NCBI GenBank assembly: GCA_031550535.1
Contig: JAVBOM010000006.1
Location: 62,001 to 126,000 of the forward strand
Length of the DNA: 64,000 nt
Direction: 5' to 3'
DNA from: Avichristensenella sp031550535
GTDB taxonomy: Bacteria > Bacillota > Clostridia > Christensenellales > Aristaeellaceae
The notes beneath the pieces are model-generated. The model made no database searches and was not told the DNA's origin. It worked only from the letters and a program-made list of their open reading frames with translations. The first letter of the stretch is position 1, and every line of letters begins with the position of its first letter. Of the stretch, positions 56,739 through 63,422 are shown one piece after another. The translations under genes were made by a program, and so were the position numbers.

Positions 56739-57347
56739 CTAAGCCACCTTGAACAGAATCCCCTCCTCCGCTGCCCCAAACACTTCGCCCAGCCCCACAT
56801 CCCCCCGCATCCAAGCCCGCCGCCCCTCGCGCCCGAGGATCACAGGCATGCGGTCGTGAATCGTCTGGATGTGCGCAGAGGCGTCCCGCGTCAGGATCGT
56901 AAACACTGACACAGGCGAGTCCTCCACCTCTCGGAATATCGCGGCCATGTAGAGCAGCTCCTTGTCCTCGCGCCAAAACTCATACTTGGTCTTGTCTTTC
57001 GTCGGCCTCGTCCACTCAAAATACGACGTCGCCGGCACAAGGCACCGCTGCCCCAAATACTTCGAGAAGGACCGCTTCTCCTGTACCGTCTCGCTCCGCG
57101 CGTTGATGATCGGCCGAGGCTTGACGTTCGGCTTCTCAGGGTTCTTGAACCCCGGAAATCCCCACCGCATCAGTGTGACAGCCGCTCCGTCGTCCGAATT
57201 GACGTACACCGGCGCGATGTTCGTCGGTCTGATCTCACCCGTCCGCATCTGCTCGACGACCTCCCGGTCCAGCAGCGCCCGGTTTACCGCCTCGACGATC
57301 CGTTCCATTTCCTCGCGTTCCACATCCACGTAATACCGTCCGCACAT
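56739..57347 (-). CDS. SRAP domain abasic-site protein (YedK/HMCES)
   Basis: A 202-residue SOS-associated protein that links covalently to abasic sites in single-stranded DNA through Cys2. MCGRYY supplies the Cys, SYFEW the Glu and IHDRMPVIL the His; NARSETV and VPATSYFEW are family motifs. Start at 57347 with the Met removed to expose Cys2; the longer frame is not coding. It lies downstream of a Y-family polymerase gene and a small gene, a known phage repair cassette. Confidence 0.92.
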   Translation of the reverse strand: MCGRYYVDVEREEMERIVEAVNRALLDREVVEQMRTGEIRPTNIAPVYVNSDDGAAVTLMRWGFPGFKNPEKPNVKPRPIINARSETVQEKRSFSKYLGQRCLVPATSYFEWTRPTKDKTKYEFWREDKELLYMAAIFREVEDSPVSVFTILTRDASAHIQTIHDRMPVILGREGRRAWMRGDVGLGEVFGAAEEGILFKVA

Positions 57348-57360
57348 CCTTATCACCTCG

Positions 57361-57672
57361 TCAGCATTGTACCACATCTTCGCCTGTTTCGGGCTTTTCG
57401 ATGAACCAATAATCCCCATCGTGATAAAGCGCCAGTTCGTCCACCACGCCCGTCTGGTCGTTGATGACCCGGCACATGTACCGTGTGCCCTGTCCGCCGG
57501 CGCGCAGCGACGCGGCACGCCGGACATCCAGCACACGCTCAATAAACACGATGCCGCCATCGCTCTCTCGCTGGAGTTTCAGCGGTTCGATCCGCCCGTC
57601 CGCCGCCCAGCAGGCACAGATCACGTTTACATACTCTTTTGTAGGGCTCTCGCGCCGCGCAATCGCCCGCAT
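57361..57672 (-). CDS. hypothetical protein between UmuC-like polymerase and SRAP genes
   Basis: A 103-residue protein (MRAIARRESPTKEYVNVICACWAADGRIEPLKLQRESDGG...). It has several beta strands and no catalytic motif. GGGAGGCGTGATCT precedes its ATG. It takes the place of YolD-like or UmuD-like partners in such cassettes, so it may assist the polymerase. 13 bp from the SRAP start. Confidence 0.6.
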   Translation of the reverse strand: MRAIARRESPTKEYVNVICACWAADGRIEPLKLQRESDGGIVFIERVLDVRRAASLRAGGQGTRYMCRVINDQTGVVDELALYHDGDYWFIEKPETGEDVVQC

Positions 57673-57687
57673 AGATCACGCCTCCCA

Positions 57688-58935
57688 TCAGCCGTTATAG
57701 TAGGGCATAGCCGGCTGTATATGTTCCCTCGGCTCCTCGTCCCGCAGCCGGCTGTTTGCCCGCATGATGCCCAGCCCGATCGTTTTCGGCCCGAACCGGT
57801 TCTGCAGGCTCCGCACCGTCTCCTCCAGCCGTTCCAGCGCCATCTGGCGCTCGTCGTCCCCGAACATATCCATCTGTGTCGGGGCGTACTGCGACGACAA
57901 CTGGCTGCAGTGTATCCCCAGGCTGCGCAGCGGGAACAACCCCGCATACGCCCGCTCCCTAAACAGCGCCATCGCCACCTGCGCGATGTCCCGCCCAAGT
58001 GCCGTCGCGCGGGGGATGGTCCGCTGGCACTGCTGCCATTGGAGATCGCCCGCTGTCCGCACGCTGATGCTCACGCACCGCGCCCGGAACCCATTCTCAC
58101 GCAGGCGTGCGGCTACGCTGTCCGCCAGGATGTAGTACGTGCATTTCGCGTCCTCCTCGTTCACGATGTCAATCGGCGTCGTGGTCGAATTGCCAATCGA
58201 CTTGATGGGCATGGACACATCACACGGCTGCACGGGCGACAGGTCCTCGCCGCGCGCGAATGACTGAATCAGCAGCCCGTTTTTCCCGAGCTTGCATGTC
58301 AGCCATTCCGGCACCGCTTGCGCCAGGTCGCCGATGGACGCGATGTTCATTCGGATCAATTTCGCGGAGGTGGCCGGCCCGACGAATAGCAGCTCGGACA
58401 CCGGCAGCGGCCACACGTACTGCTTGAATGTCTCCGGCGTGATGAGGGTCACCGCGTCCGGCTTCTTCATGTCGCTGCCGAGCTTGGCGAAAGGCTTAGT
58501 AAAGCCGACCCCTATGCTGCACGAAATGCCCAGCTCGAACTTCGTCCGCTCCCGTATCTCATTGGCGATCTTCCACGCTTTCAGCCAGGTCATGTCCGGC
58601 GCACTGATGTCCACCCAGGACTCGTCCAGCCCGTATGGCTCCACCCGGTTGGAGTAGTCGCTTAGGATGTCCCGAAACTCCGCGCTGAACCGCATGTACA
58701 GCGGGTAATCCGCCGTCACCATCACCAACCCAGGGCATTTCCGCTTCGCCTCGTTGATCGTCTCCCCGGTTTGCACGCCGAACTTCTTCGCGATCTGGTT
58801 TTTCGTCAAGATGATGCCGTGGCGCGCCTCTGGGTCCCCGCCGACAGCGACCGGCAAGTGCCGCAACTCGGGATGGTACAGGCACTCCACGCTTGCGTAA
58901 AACGCATTGAGGTCGCAGTGCAAAATGTGGCGCAT
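57688..58935 (-). CDS. Y-family DNA polymerase (UmuC/DinB-like)
   Basis: A 415-residue translesion polymerase. HCDLNAFYASVECLYHP (first metal Asp), EPYGLDESWVDIS (Asp-Glu pair), and SIGVGFTKPFAKLGSDMKKPDAV follow the palm pattern; the little-finger domain lies in residues 240-350. QMDMFGDDE near the C-terminus resembles the clamp-binding motif QxDLF. Start at 58935 after GGGAGGGATTGCCGGT. First gene of the repair cassette, under a promoter with a possible LexA site. Confidence 0.9.
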   Translation of the reverse strand: MRHILHCDLNAFYASVECLYHPELRHLPVAVGGDPEARHGIILTKNQIAKKFGVQTGETINEAKRKCPGLVMVTADYPLYMRFSAEFRDILSDYSNRVEPYGLDESWVDISAPDMTWLKAWKIANEIRERTKFELGISCSIGVGFTKPFAKLGSDMKKPDAVTLITPETFKQYVWPLPVSELLFVGPATSAKLIRMNIASIGDLAQAVPEWLTCKLGKNGLLIQSFARGEDLSPVQPCDVSMPIKSIGNSTTTPIDIVNEEDAKCTYYILADSVAARLRENGFRARCVSISVRTAGDLQWQQCQRTIPRATALGRDIAQVAMALFRERAYAGLFPLRSLGIHCSQLSSQYAPTQMDMFGDDERQMALERLEETVRSLQNRFGPKTIGLGIMRANSRLRDEEPREHIQPAMPYYNG

Positions 58936-58976
58936 ACCGGCAATCCCTCCCCGCAAAGAAGAACGTCTGTGCCCCA

Positions 58977-59005
58977 ATGCTACTACGGGAATGTATGTTT
59001 GTCAA
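58977..59005 (-). promoter_or_regulatory. promoter of the repair cassette with possible LexA site
   Basis: Minus strand: -35 TTGACA (59005-59000), 17-bp spacer, -10 TAGCAT (58982-58977). In the spacer GAAT-GTAT-GTTT (58989-59000, plus strand) is close to the Gram-positive LexA box GAAC-N4-GTTC with one base off in each half. Confidence 0.55.
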
Positions 59006-59054
59006 GCGGGTGAAATTGTTAAATCTGCCGCCTTTTCTTTTTTGCTTCTTGTGA

Positions 59055-59060
59055 TATACT
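59055..59060 (+). promoter_or_regulatory. extended -10 promoter of a 55-codon gene
   Basis: TGATATACT, with TATACT at 59055-59060 and the TG of an extended -10, 24 bp before the GTG start at 59084. The -35 is poor. Confidence 0.45.
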
Positions 59061-59083
59061 CATGTCGAAATGAGGTGGTGAAC

Positions 59084-59251
59084 GTGTACTATGTGCATAG
59101 GATCGAGGAAGGCCCTGACGGGAAACCATGGGCGGTATGCGAGGGGGATTGGGACTCCATATATGTGGCGTTGTCTCGGTTTCCAGGGCCAGTAGAAGAT
59201 GGCACCCGGTTCGTCGTTACGGACGATGGCGAAATCCTTTTCACGCTCTAG
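59084..59251 (+). CDS. 55-residue hypothetical protein
   Basis: GTG start at 59084 with GAGGTGGTGAAC before it. VYYVHRIEEGPDGKPWAVCEGDWDSIYVALSRF... is a small beta-rich acidic protein ending DGEILFTL. No family is recognised. It is followed by a strong two-way terminator. Confidence 0.5.
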   Translation: MYYVHRIEEGPDGKPWAVCEGDWDSIYVALSRFPGPVEDGTRFVVTDDGEILFTL

Positions 59252-59297
59252 TCGAAAAAATGGTTCTGAGGCATACACAACGTCCCCCTACCACAAC

Positions 59298-59329
59298 GCA
59301 AGCCCCGCCGGTCTCCCGGCGGGGCTTGC
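59298..59329. terminator. bidirectional terminator with 14-bp perfect stem
   Basis: GCAAGCCCCGCCGG (59298-59311), loop TCTC, CCGGCGGGGCTTGC (59316-59329). It separates convergent genes and lies 3 bp from the stop of the multi-HTH gene. Confidence 0.8.
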
Positions 59330-59332
59330 ACA

Positions 59333-60103
59333 TCACTCGTCAATCTCCTTTGCCTTCCTCTCCCTTTCTTGCTTTATCACGTTCCACACGTGTGCTCCCG
59401 TACAGCCAAGTGCCCTGGCTATCTCTGCCTGTTTTGTCCCCGGGTTCTCCTCGGCATACTTAATGATGGACCGCGCAAGGGGCGAGCTGTTGCGCACTCT
59501 TGTTTTTGGGGTGCTTTTCATTCTTCCGAGGTCCTGTACTTTTCGCTTTCCGTAATTCGGTAGGACAATCCCAGTACCTCGCAAAACATGCGCCAGATAG
59601 CCATGCGACGTATTAAACAACTTGACGACTTCCCCTTTTGTCGCGCTCGGATTCGCCTGGACGTACTTTTTAATGTGGTCAGCTAGCGGCGCATTCCCTA
59701 TCCTGCTCTTGCGTCTCGCATCAAGGGTAATCCCCTCCGCATGCATCACCCTAGATACGTAGCCTCGGGACGTGCCCATCGCGTCGGCAATTTCCTGCTG
59801 TGTGGCGTTGGGGTTCGCGCGTGCATACTCGGTGACTTTTTGCGCAAGAGTCGGCGGGTCGTTGGATACATTAGCCTCCGCCAAAACAATCGACACATAG
59901 TTGCCGGTAACCCCAACGAGTTTACCGATTTCAGCGCGTGTCATTTCGGGGTTCTGCATTGCCAGGGCAATGATTCTCTCTTTGCGCTCTCGGGATGTGT
60001 CATAGTACGCGCTCCCGTTGGGCGCGGGCCAGCACTCATAGCATTTGTCCCGTTTTCGTCGCGACTCAAACTCCGCCCCGCATCGCTCGCAAACCTGTCT
60101 CAT
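59333..60103 (-). CDS. zinc-ribbon protein with four tandem HTH repeats
   Basis: A 256-residue protein. Cys5/Cys8/Cys21/Cys24 (CERCGAEF, CYECW) form an N-terminal zinc ribbon. Four similar units follow at about 43-78, 88-125, 142-178 and 211-247, each reading roughly (I)xxYAxxNPxxTxxEIxxxxGxxxGYVxxVxxxxGI: for example YARANPNATQQEIADAMGTS, YVQANPSATKGEVVKLFNTS, YAEENPGTKQAEIARALGCT. Each looks like a winged or simple HTH. It lies 1 bp after the XRE regulator gene, in one operon with it. A DNA-binding scaffold or recruiter reading a repeated site is plausible. I know no characterised relative. Confidence 0.7.
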   Translation of the reverse strand: MRQVCERCGAEFESRRKRDKCYECWPAPNGSAYYDTSRERKERIIALAMQNPEMTRAEIGKLVGVTGNYVSIVLAEANVSNDPPTLAQKVTEYARANPNATQQEIADAMGTSRGYVSRVMHAEGITLDARRKSRIGNAPLADHIKKYVQANPSATKGEVVKLFNTSHGYLAHVLRGTGIVLPNYGKRKVQDLGRMKSTPKTRVRNSSPLARSIIKYAEENPGTKQAEIARALGCTGAHVWNVIKQERERKAKEIDE

Positions 60104-60104
60104 G

Positions 60105-60578
60105 TCACACCCACCACCCCGCGCGGGGCAGCCCGTCCATCATCACGCACGGCGACCCGTCCGGCGCCAGCCAGTCAACGTCCGCAATGTCCTCCGCGCA
60201 ATACGGCTGTTTGCCCTCCCAGTCCCGCGTCACAAGCGTTAGGCCGTCCCCGATAATGACCGCGATCGGATTAACGTCATCGCTCAGCGCGGTGTACAGC
60301 GTGCCGTATCCGTCAATCTCCTCGGACCGGATCACCGGCAGCGACAACACCGTTTTGTCGATCAGGTCCGGCACCGGGATGTGGGTCGGATGTCCCGCGA
60401 TCCACGCCTCGTCCACGTTCAGCGCCTGCGCCAACTCCACGACATTCTTCGGTCCCGGCGACCGGATTCCCAGCTCCCAGTTTCCGATCTGGCTTAAAGA
60501 CACGCCCAGCTTCTCCGCGAGCGCGGCCCGTGTGAGGCCGCGCATGCCCCTGGCAATTGCGATGTTGTTCCTGCTCAT
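60105..60578 (-). CDS. XRE-family regulator with a C-terminal LexA/CI-like region
   Basis: A 157-residue regulator. Residues 5-60 are a Cro/CI HTH (NIAIARGMRGLTRAALAEKLGVSLSQIGNWELGIRSPGPKNVVELAQAL). The C-terminal half (SEEIDGYGTLYTALSDDVNPIAVIIGDGLTLV...) is an unassigned beta-rich domain and lacks a clear Ser-Lys dyad of cleavable repressors. The two perfect dyads at the operon promoter are its likely operators. Second gene of the operon. Confidence 0.82.
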   Translation of the reverse strand: MSRNNIAIARGMRGLTRAALAEKLGVSLSQIGNWELGIRSPGPKNVVELAQALNVDEAWIAGHPTHIPVPDLIDKTVLSLPVIRSEEIDGYGTLYTALSDDVNPIAVIIGDGLTLVTRDWEGKQPYCAEDIADVDWLAPDGSPCVMMDGLPRAGWWV

Positions 60579-60605
60579 TACCCAAACCCTCCGCCTTTGC
60601 CTCGT

Positions 60606-61127
60606 TCACGCCAACGTGATGCCGCCTTTTTTCTCGTCCCACATCGCGCGGCCAACGATCCTCGCGTCCTTTATCACTGGTTCTCCGTCCGACCCGACGC
60701 CACACTGTATCCCGGATACAACGTACATCTCTGACCCCATAACCATGTTGATAATCATCGCCCCGGCATGTCCGGTGCTGTCCACGGCCCAGCAGCCCTT
60801 AACGATGTCCCAGGTTAATGCATAGACGCTGACACCCTGTTCAAGTTCGCCGGTTAGGTGGTTCCTTGACCTTCCATCCTTTGGGAGCCGCTTAAACCGC
60901 AGGTACGCATTTTCTAAGGGTGCTTTGCTCATCGACTTGATTTCGCTAACAATTTCCGCATCCCGGCTGGCGTCCCAGCGCGTGACCCCGTTGTCGGCGC
61001 AACGCCGTACAATATCCCCATCCAGAGAATACACACTCCACCCAGATGGTGCAAACTCATTGTTATAGTACAACCGGACGTCGACCGTGTTGTCGCTGCG
61101 CATTGAGTACTTGATGTTGGTTATCAT
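60606..61127 (-). CDS. hypothetical protein, first gene of the XRE operon
   Basis: A 173-residue soluble protein (MITNIKYSMRSDNTVDVRLYYNNEFAPSGW...). N-terminal beta strands, then helical KSMSKAPLENAYLRFKRLPKD and Gly-rich strands. No family is recognised. I start at ATG 61127 with AGGAGGTGCAAACC before it, not at the GTG three codons upstream, which overlaps that site. It is expressed from the operator-controlled promoter. Confidence 0.65.
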   Translation of the reverse strand: MITNIKYSMRSDNTVDVRLYYNNEFAPSGWSVYSLDGDIVRRCADNGVTRWDASRDAEIVSEIKSMSKAPLENAYLRFKRLPKDGRSRNHLTGELEQGVSVYALTWDIVKGCWAVDSTGHAGAMIINMVMGSEMYVVSGIQCGVGSDGEPVIKDARIVGRAMWDEKKGGITLA

Positions 61128-61165
61128 GGTTTGCACCTCCTGTTGTTCTCCCTTGATCTGCCTCT

Positions 61166-61216
61166 ATTTTACATCATTTTGATGTAGATGTCAAGCGTTT
61201 TACATCAAAAAGATGT
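61166..61216 (-). promoter_or_regulatory. promoter with two perfect ACATC-N5-GATGT operators
   Basis: Minus strand: -35 TTGACA (61194-61189), 17-bp spacer, -10 TAAAAT (61171-61166). Operators: ACATC-ATTTT-GATGT (61171-61185) fills the spacer; ACATC-AAAAA-GATGT (61202-61216) lies upstream. Centres are 31 bp apart, three helical turns, suited to co-operative binding on one face. A regulator of the operon (XRE, 60105-60578) is the natural ligand. Confidence 0.8.
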
Positions 61217-61241
61217 AAGTATTTTTGAGCAACAAAAAAGA

Positions 61242-61263
61242 CCCGCCGGCCGAAGCCGACGGG
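61242..61263 (-). terminator. minus-strand terminator with no gene upstream of it
   Basis: Minus strand CCCGTCGGC, TTCG tetraloop, GCCGGCGGG, then TCTTTTTTG. It is a good intrinsic terminator, but no minus-strand gene lies between it and 62367. It may stop antisense read-through or be a relic of a lost gene. Confidence 0.6.
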
Positions 61264-61422
61264 GTGTTCGTTGTGCCGCCCAGGTCCCTACAATTGGTTC
61301 TGTACTATGCAAAATCATTCCCGCCCATCAGCATATACGCTGCTATGTCACCGGAAATTTTTGTCGCAAAGTCCGTCGTTCCAAAACAATATATGAAGTT
61401 TACAATTCGTTCCGCTGTGCCA

Positions 61423-61451
61423 TTGAAAATGTTACCGTATTTTGGTACAAT
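61423..61451 (+). promoter_or_regulatory. promoter of the SDH-family protease gene
   Basis: -35 TTGAAA (61423-61428), 17-bp spacer, -10 TACAAT (61446-61451) with an extending TGG. The start codon is 30 bp beyond. Confidence 0.75.
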
Positions 61452-61480
61452 ATTTATATGTAGAAATTGGAGGCGATCTG

Positions 61481-62362
61481 ATGTCCAGTTGGAATGACGT
61501 TCTGGCAGATTTGCAAAGCTATCCGGCACCTGTAGATCTCATAAGAAGAAAGCATCTTGCTGCTTTGCATAATAAAACCGGGCGCAATACAATAGCATAT
61601 TATTCTGCGTTCTTAAGCAAGCAAGGAATCAACAAGACAGCAATTGATGACGACGATATGGTTGGATTTGTGAATGCAGTGGATACCTTGGATACTACCA
61701 CAGGCCTGGATCTTGTGCTTCATACGCCAGGTGGAAGCGTTACGGCTACTGAACACATAGTAAATTACCTGAGGAACTCCTTCGGGGGTGATATGCGCGT
61801 AATCATTCCTCAAATGGCTATGTCGTGTGGCACAATGATTTGTTGTGCTGCGAAAAAAATCTTAATGGGTGAGAACTCCTGCTTGGGTCCAACGGACCCG
61901 GGAATTTTCAATTGGAGAGCTTCTGATATTGATAGCCTTGCAACGGATGCCAAGGAAAACCTTCGAAATGGCAATGACAGAGATTACTGGATAACTCAGC
62001 TAAACCGCATTGACCCCACTCTGGTATATACAGCAAAGTATGCGATTGATTTGTCTAAACAACTTGTGGCAAAGTGGCTTGGGACAGGAATGTTCGACGA
62101 GGCTAAGGATGTAGCGAAAATCGATTGCATAGTGAAAGAACTCAGCGACAGAAAAAACTCATTAGAACACTCACGTCATTTTGGTATTGCTCACTGCCAG
62201 AAAATCGGCCTCGATGTTATCCGATTGGAAGACGACCAAGAGCTACGTGAGATCGTAATGGATGTACACTATGCCTATGATCTTACTTTTGGTAATACAA
62301 ATTCTGTAAAAATAATAGAGAACCATCTTGGCAAGGCAAGGGTTCTCTATAACGTTGGGTAA
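61481..62362 (+). CDS. SDH/SppA-like ClpP-fold serine protease
   Basis: A 293-residue cytoplasmic protein of the SDH proteinase (ClpP/crotonase-fold) family. LDLVLHTPGGSVTATEHIVNYL is the oxyanion-hole GG region; MSCGTMICCAAKKILMGENSCLGPTDPGI carries the candidate nucleophile Ser in the family place (usual MSAGTM) and the GPTDP motif. No membrane anchor is seen, unlike SppA. The start at 61481 has GGAGGCGATCTG. It is AT-rich compared with the host and has its own promoter, so it is a cargo gene of the element; a defence or signalling role is conceivable but unproven. Confidence 0.8.
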   Translation: MSSWNDVLADLQSYPAPVDLIRRKHLAALHNKTGRNTIAYYSAFLSKQGINKTAIDDDDMVGFVNAVDTLDTTTGLDLVLHTPGGSVTATEHIVNYLRNSFGGDMRVIIPQMAMSCGTMICCAAKKILMGENSCLGPTDPGIFNWRASDIDSLATDAKENLRNGNDRDYWITQLNRIDPTLVYTAKYAIDLSKQLVAKWLGTGMFDEAKDVAKIDCIVKELSDRKNSLEHSRHFGIAHCQKIGLDVIRLEDDQELREIVMDVHYAYDLTFGNTNSVKIIENHLGKARVLYNVG

Positions 62363-62366
62363 CAAT

Positions 62367-62657
62367 TCACGGGTTGATCTGACAACACCTTGTGTTTGAC
62401 GCACACCTCGTGTCTATCTCTCTATACGGTAGAGATATTTGGGGGCAGTGGATCTCTACTTTGTTTGCTGTGTCTACCCGCTTAGCAATCCCATAATCAC
62501 GGTAAAGCTGATTTACTTCGTCAGCTATTTCATGATTGAAATCTTCGTCCACTTTCCCGCCTCCCTTCGATGATACGTGGAGTATAGCGAGTATGTCACC
62601 ACTTTCGCCTTTAAAGACTTTATACCACGATTCGCAATCATTTTCAATACAAACCAT
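62367..62657 (-). CDS. hypothetical protein of the accessory region
   Basis: A 96-residue protein (MVCIENDCESWYKVFKGESGDILAILHV...). Its ending (DTRCASNTRCCQINP) is Cys-rich. AAGGAGGTAGAGAAACG precedes the ATG and a near-consensus promoter lies upstream, so it is real. It converges on the protease gene with 4 bp between stops. No family is recognised. Confidence 0.6.
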   Translation of the reverse strand: MVCIENDCESWYKVFKGESGDILAILHVSSKGGGKVDEDFNHEIADEVNQLYRDYGIAKRVDTANKVEIHCPQISLPYREIDTRCASNTRCCQINP

Positions 62658-62696
62658 CGTTTCTCTACCTCCTTAATTTAGGGAACTCTTGTTCTC

Positions 62697-62725
62697 ATTG
62701 TATCAAGGCCAAAATGGTCTGTCAA
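62697..62725 (-). promoter_or_regulatory. promoter of the 62367-62657 gene
   Basis: Minus strand: -35 TTGACA (62725-62720), 17-bp spacer, -10 TACAAT (62702-62697). Close to consensus. Confidence 0.8.
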
Positions 62726-62806
62726 TATCATTTCTGCATGTTTCATAAAAATCTAACCAACTATCCCAAGTCCGTGTAGAATAGTATGCCTCAGTCATCG
62801 TAAAAT

Positions 62807-62832
62807 AGTCCGCCGGTTTTGACCGGCGGACT
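62807..62832 (-). terminator. terminator of the lysis operon
   Basis: AGTCCGCCGGT (62807-62817), loop TTTG, ACCGGCGGACT (62822-62832); on the minus strand followed by ATTTTAC. It lies 50 bp after the holin gene end. Confidence 0.8.
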
Positions 62833-62881
62833 GAGCGGTGAACCAAGAGCGAATCGACCAGAGGCGTGGCCCGTTCTGTCT

Positions 62882-63178
62882 TTAGTCGGTAGAAGAGTCC
62901 CCACTCGCAGTCATCTTCCGCACAGCCGCCTCAATTGTATCTATATCCACCTCAAAACCACGCTCCTGCAGCTTCTCCGCCACGTACTCCAGCTTCTGTT
63001 TGCCGTTCCCCGCGCCGTACACCTGCTCCGCCGCGTACACCAGCACATCCGTCACCATAGCGAGCGTCGACTGCTGCGCCGCCGTGGTCTTGCTCTTGAT
63101 CCACGGGATGAGCTTCGCCGTAATCAGCGCCGCTGCCAATCCCAAAATAGCCTGCAAAATCGGGGTCAAATCAATCAT
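62882..63178 (-). CDS. phage holin, LL-H family
   Basis: A 98-residue protein with one N-terminal membrane segment (MIDLTPILQAILGLAAALITAKLIPWI) and a long helical tail (KSKTTAAQQSTLAMVTDVLVYAAEQVYGAGNGKQKLEYVAEKLQERGFEVD) typical of the LL-H holin family. Holins open the membrane for the endolysin. ATGA overlap with the upstream gene. Marks the region as prophage. Confidence 0.88.
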   Translation of the reverse strand: MIDLTPILQAILGLAAALITAKLIPWIKSKTTAAQQSTLAMVTDVLVYAAEQVYGAGNGKQKLEYVAEKLQERGFEVDIDTIEAAVRKMTASGDSSTD

Positions 63179-63414
63179 GCCGTTTCCTCCAAATCCTTCA
63201 ACCGTCCCGCGTGGTCGTCCAGCAGCCGGAAGCCGGTTTTCACATCCCGTTCCACGACGGCCAGCCGCTCCATGGCGTTGTTGTGCTTGTCCATCTTCTT
63301 TTCCAACTGCTCAATGCGGTAGTTCACCAGCTTGTTTGACACCACGATACCCGCCACCGACCCAAACAGCGTGCCCACCAGCGAGCACAGCGCGACCATT
63401 ATCTCGCTACTCAC
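63175..63414 (-). CDS. phage-type small membrane protein with coiled coil
   Basis: A 79-residue protein: a membrane segment (EIMVALCSLVGTLFGSVAGIVVSN), then a coiled coil (YRIEQLEKKMDKHNNAMERLAVVERDVKTGF). It resembles the XhlA/DUF-type partner that sits beside holins in Gram-positive phages. Between holin and endolysin genes, coupled to the holin. Confidence 0.75.
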   Translation of the reverse strand: MSSEIMVALCSLVGTLFGSVAGIVVSNKLVNYRIEQLEKKMDKHNNAMERLAVVERDVKTGFRLLDDHAGRLKDLEETA

Positions 63415-63422
63415 GCGCCCCT

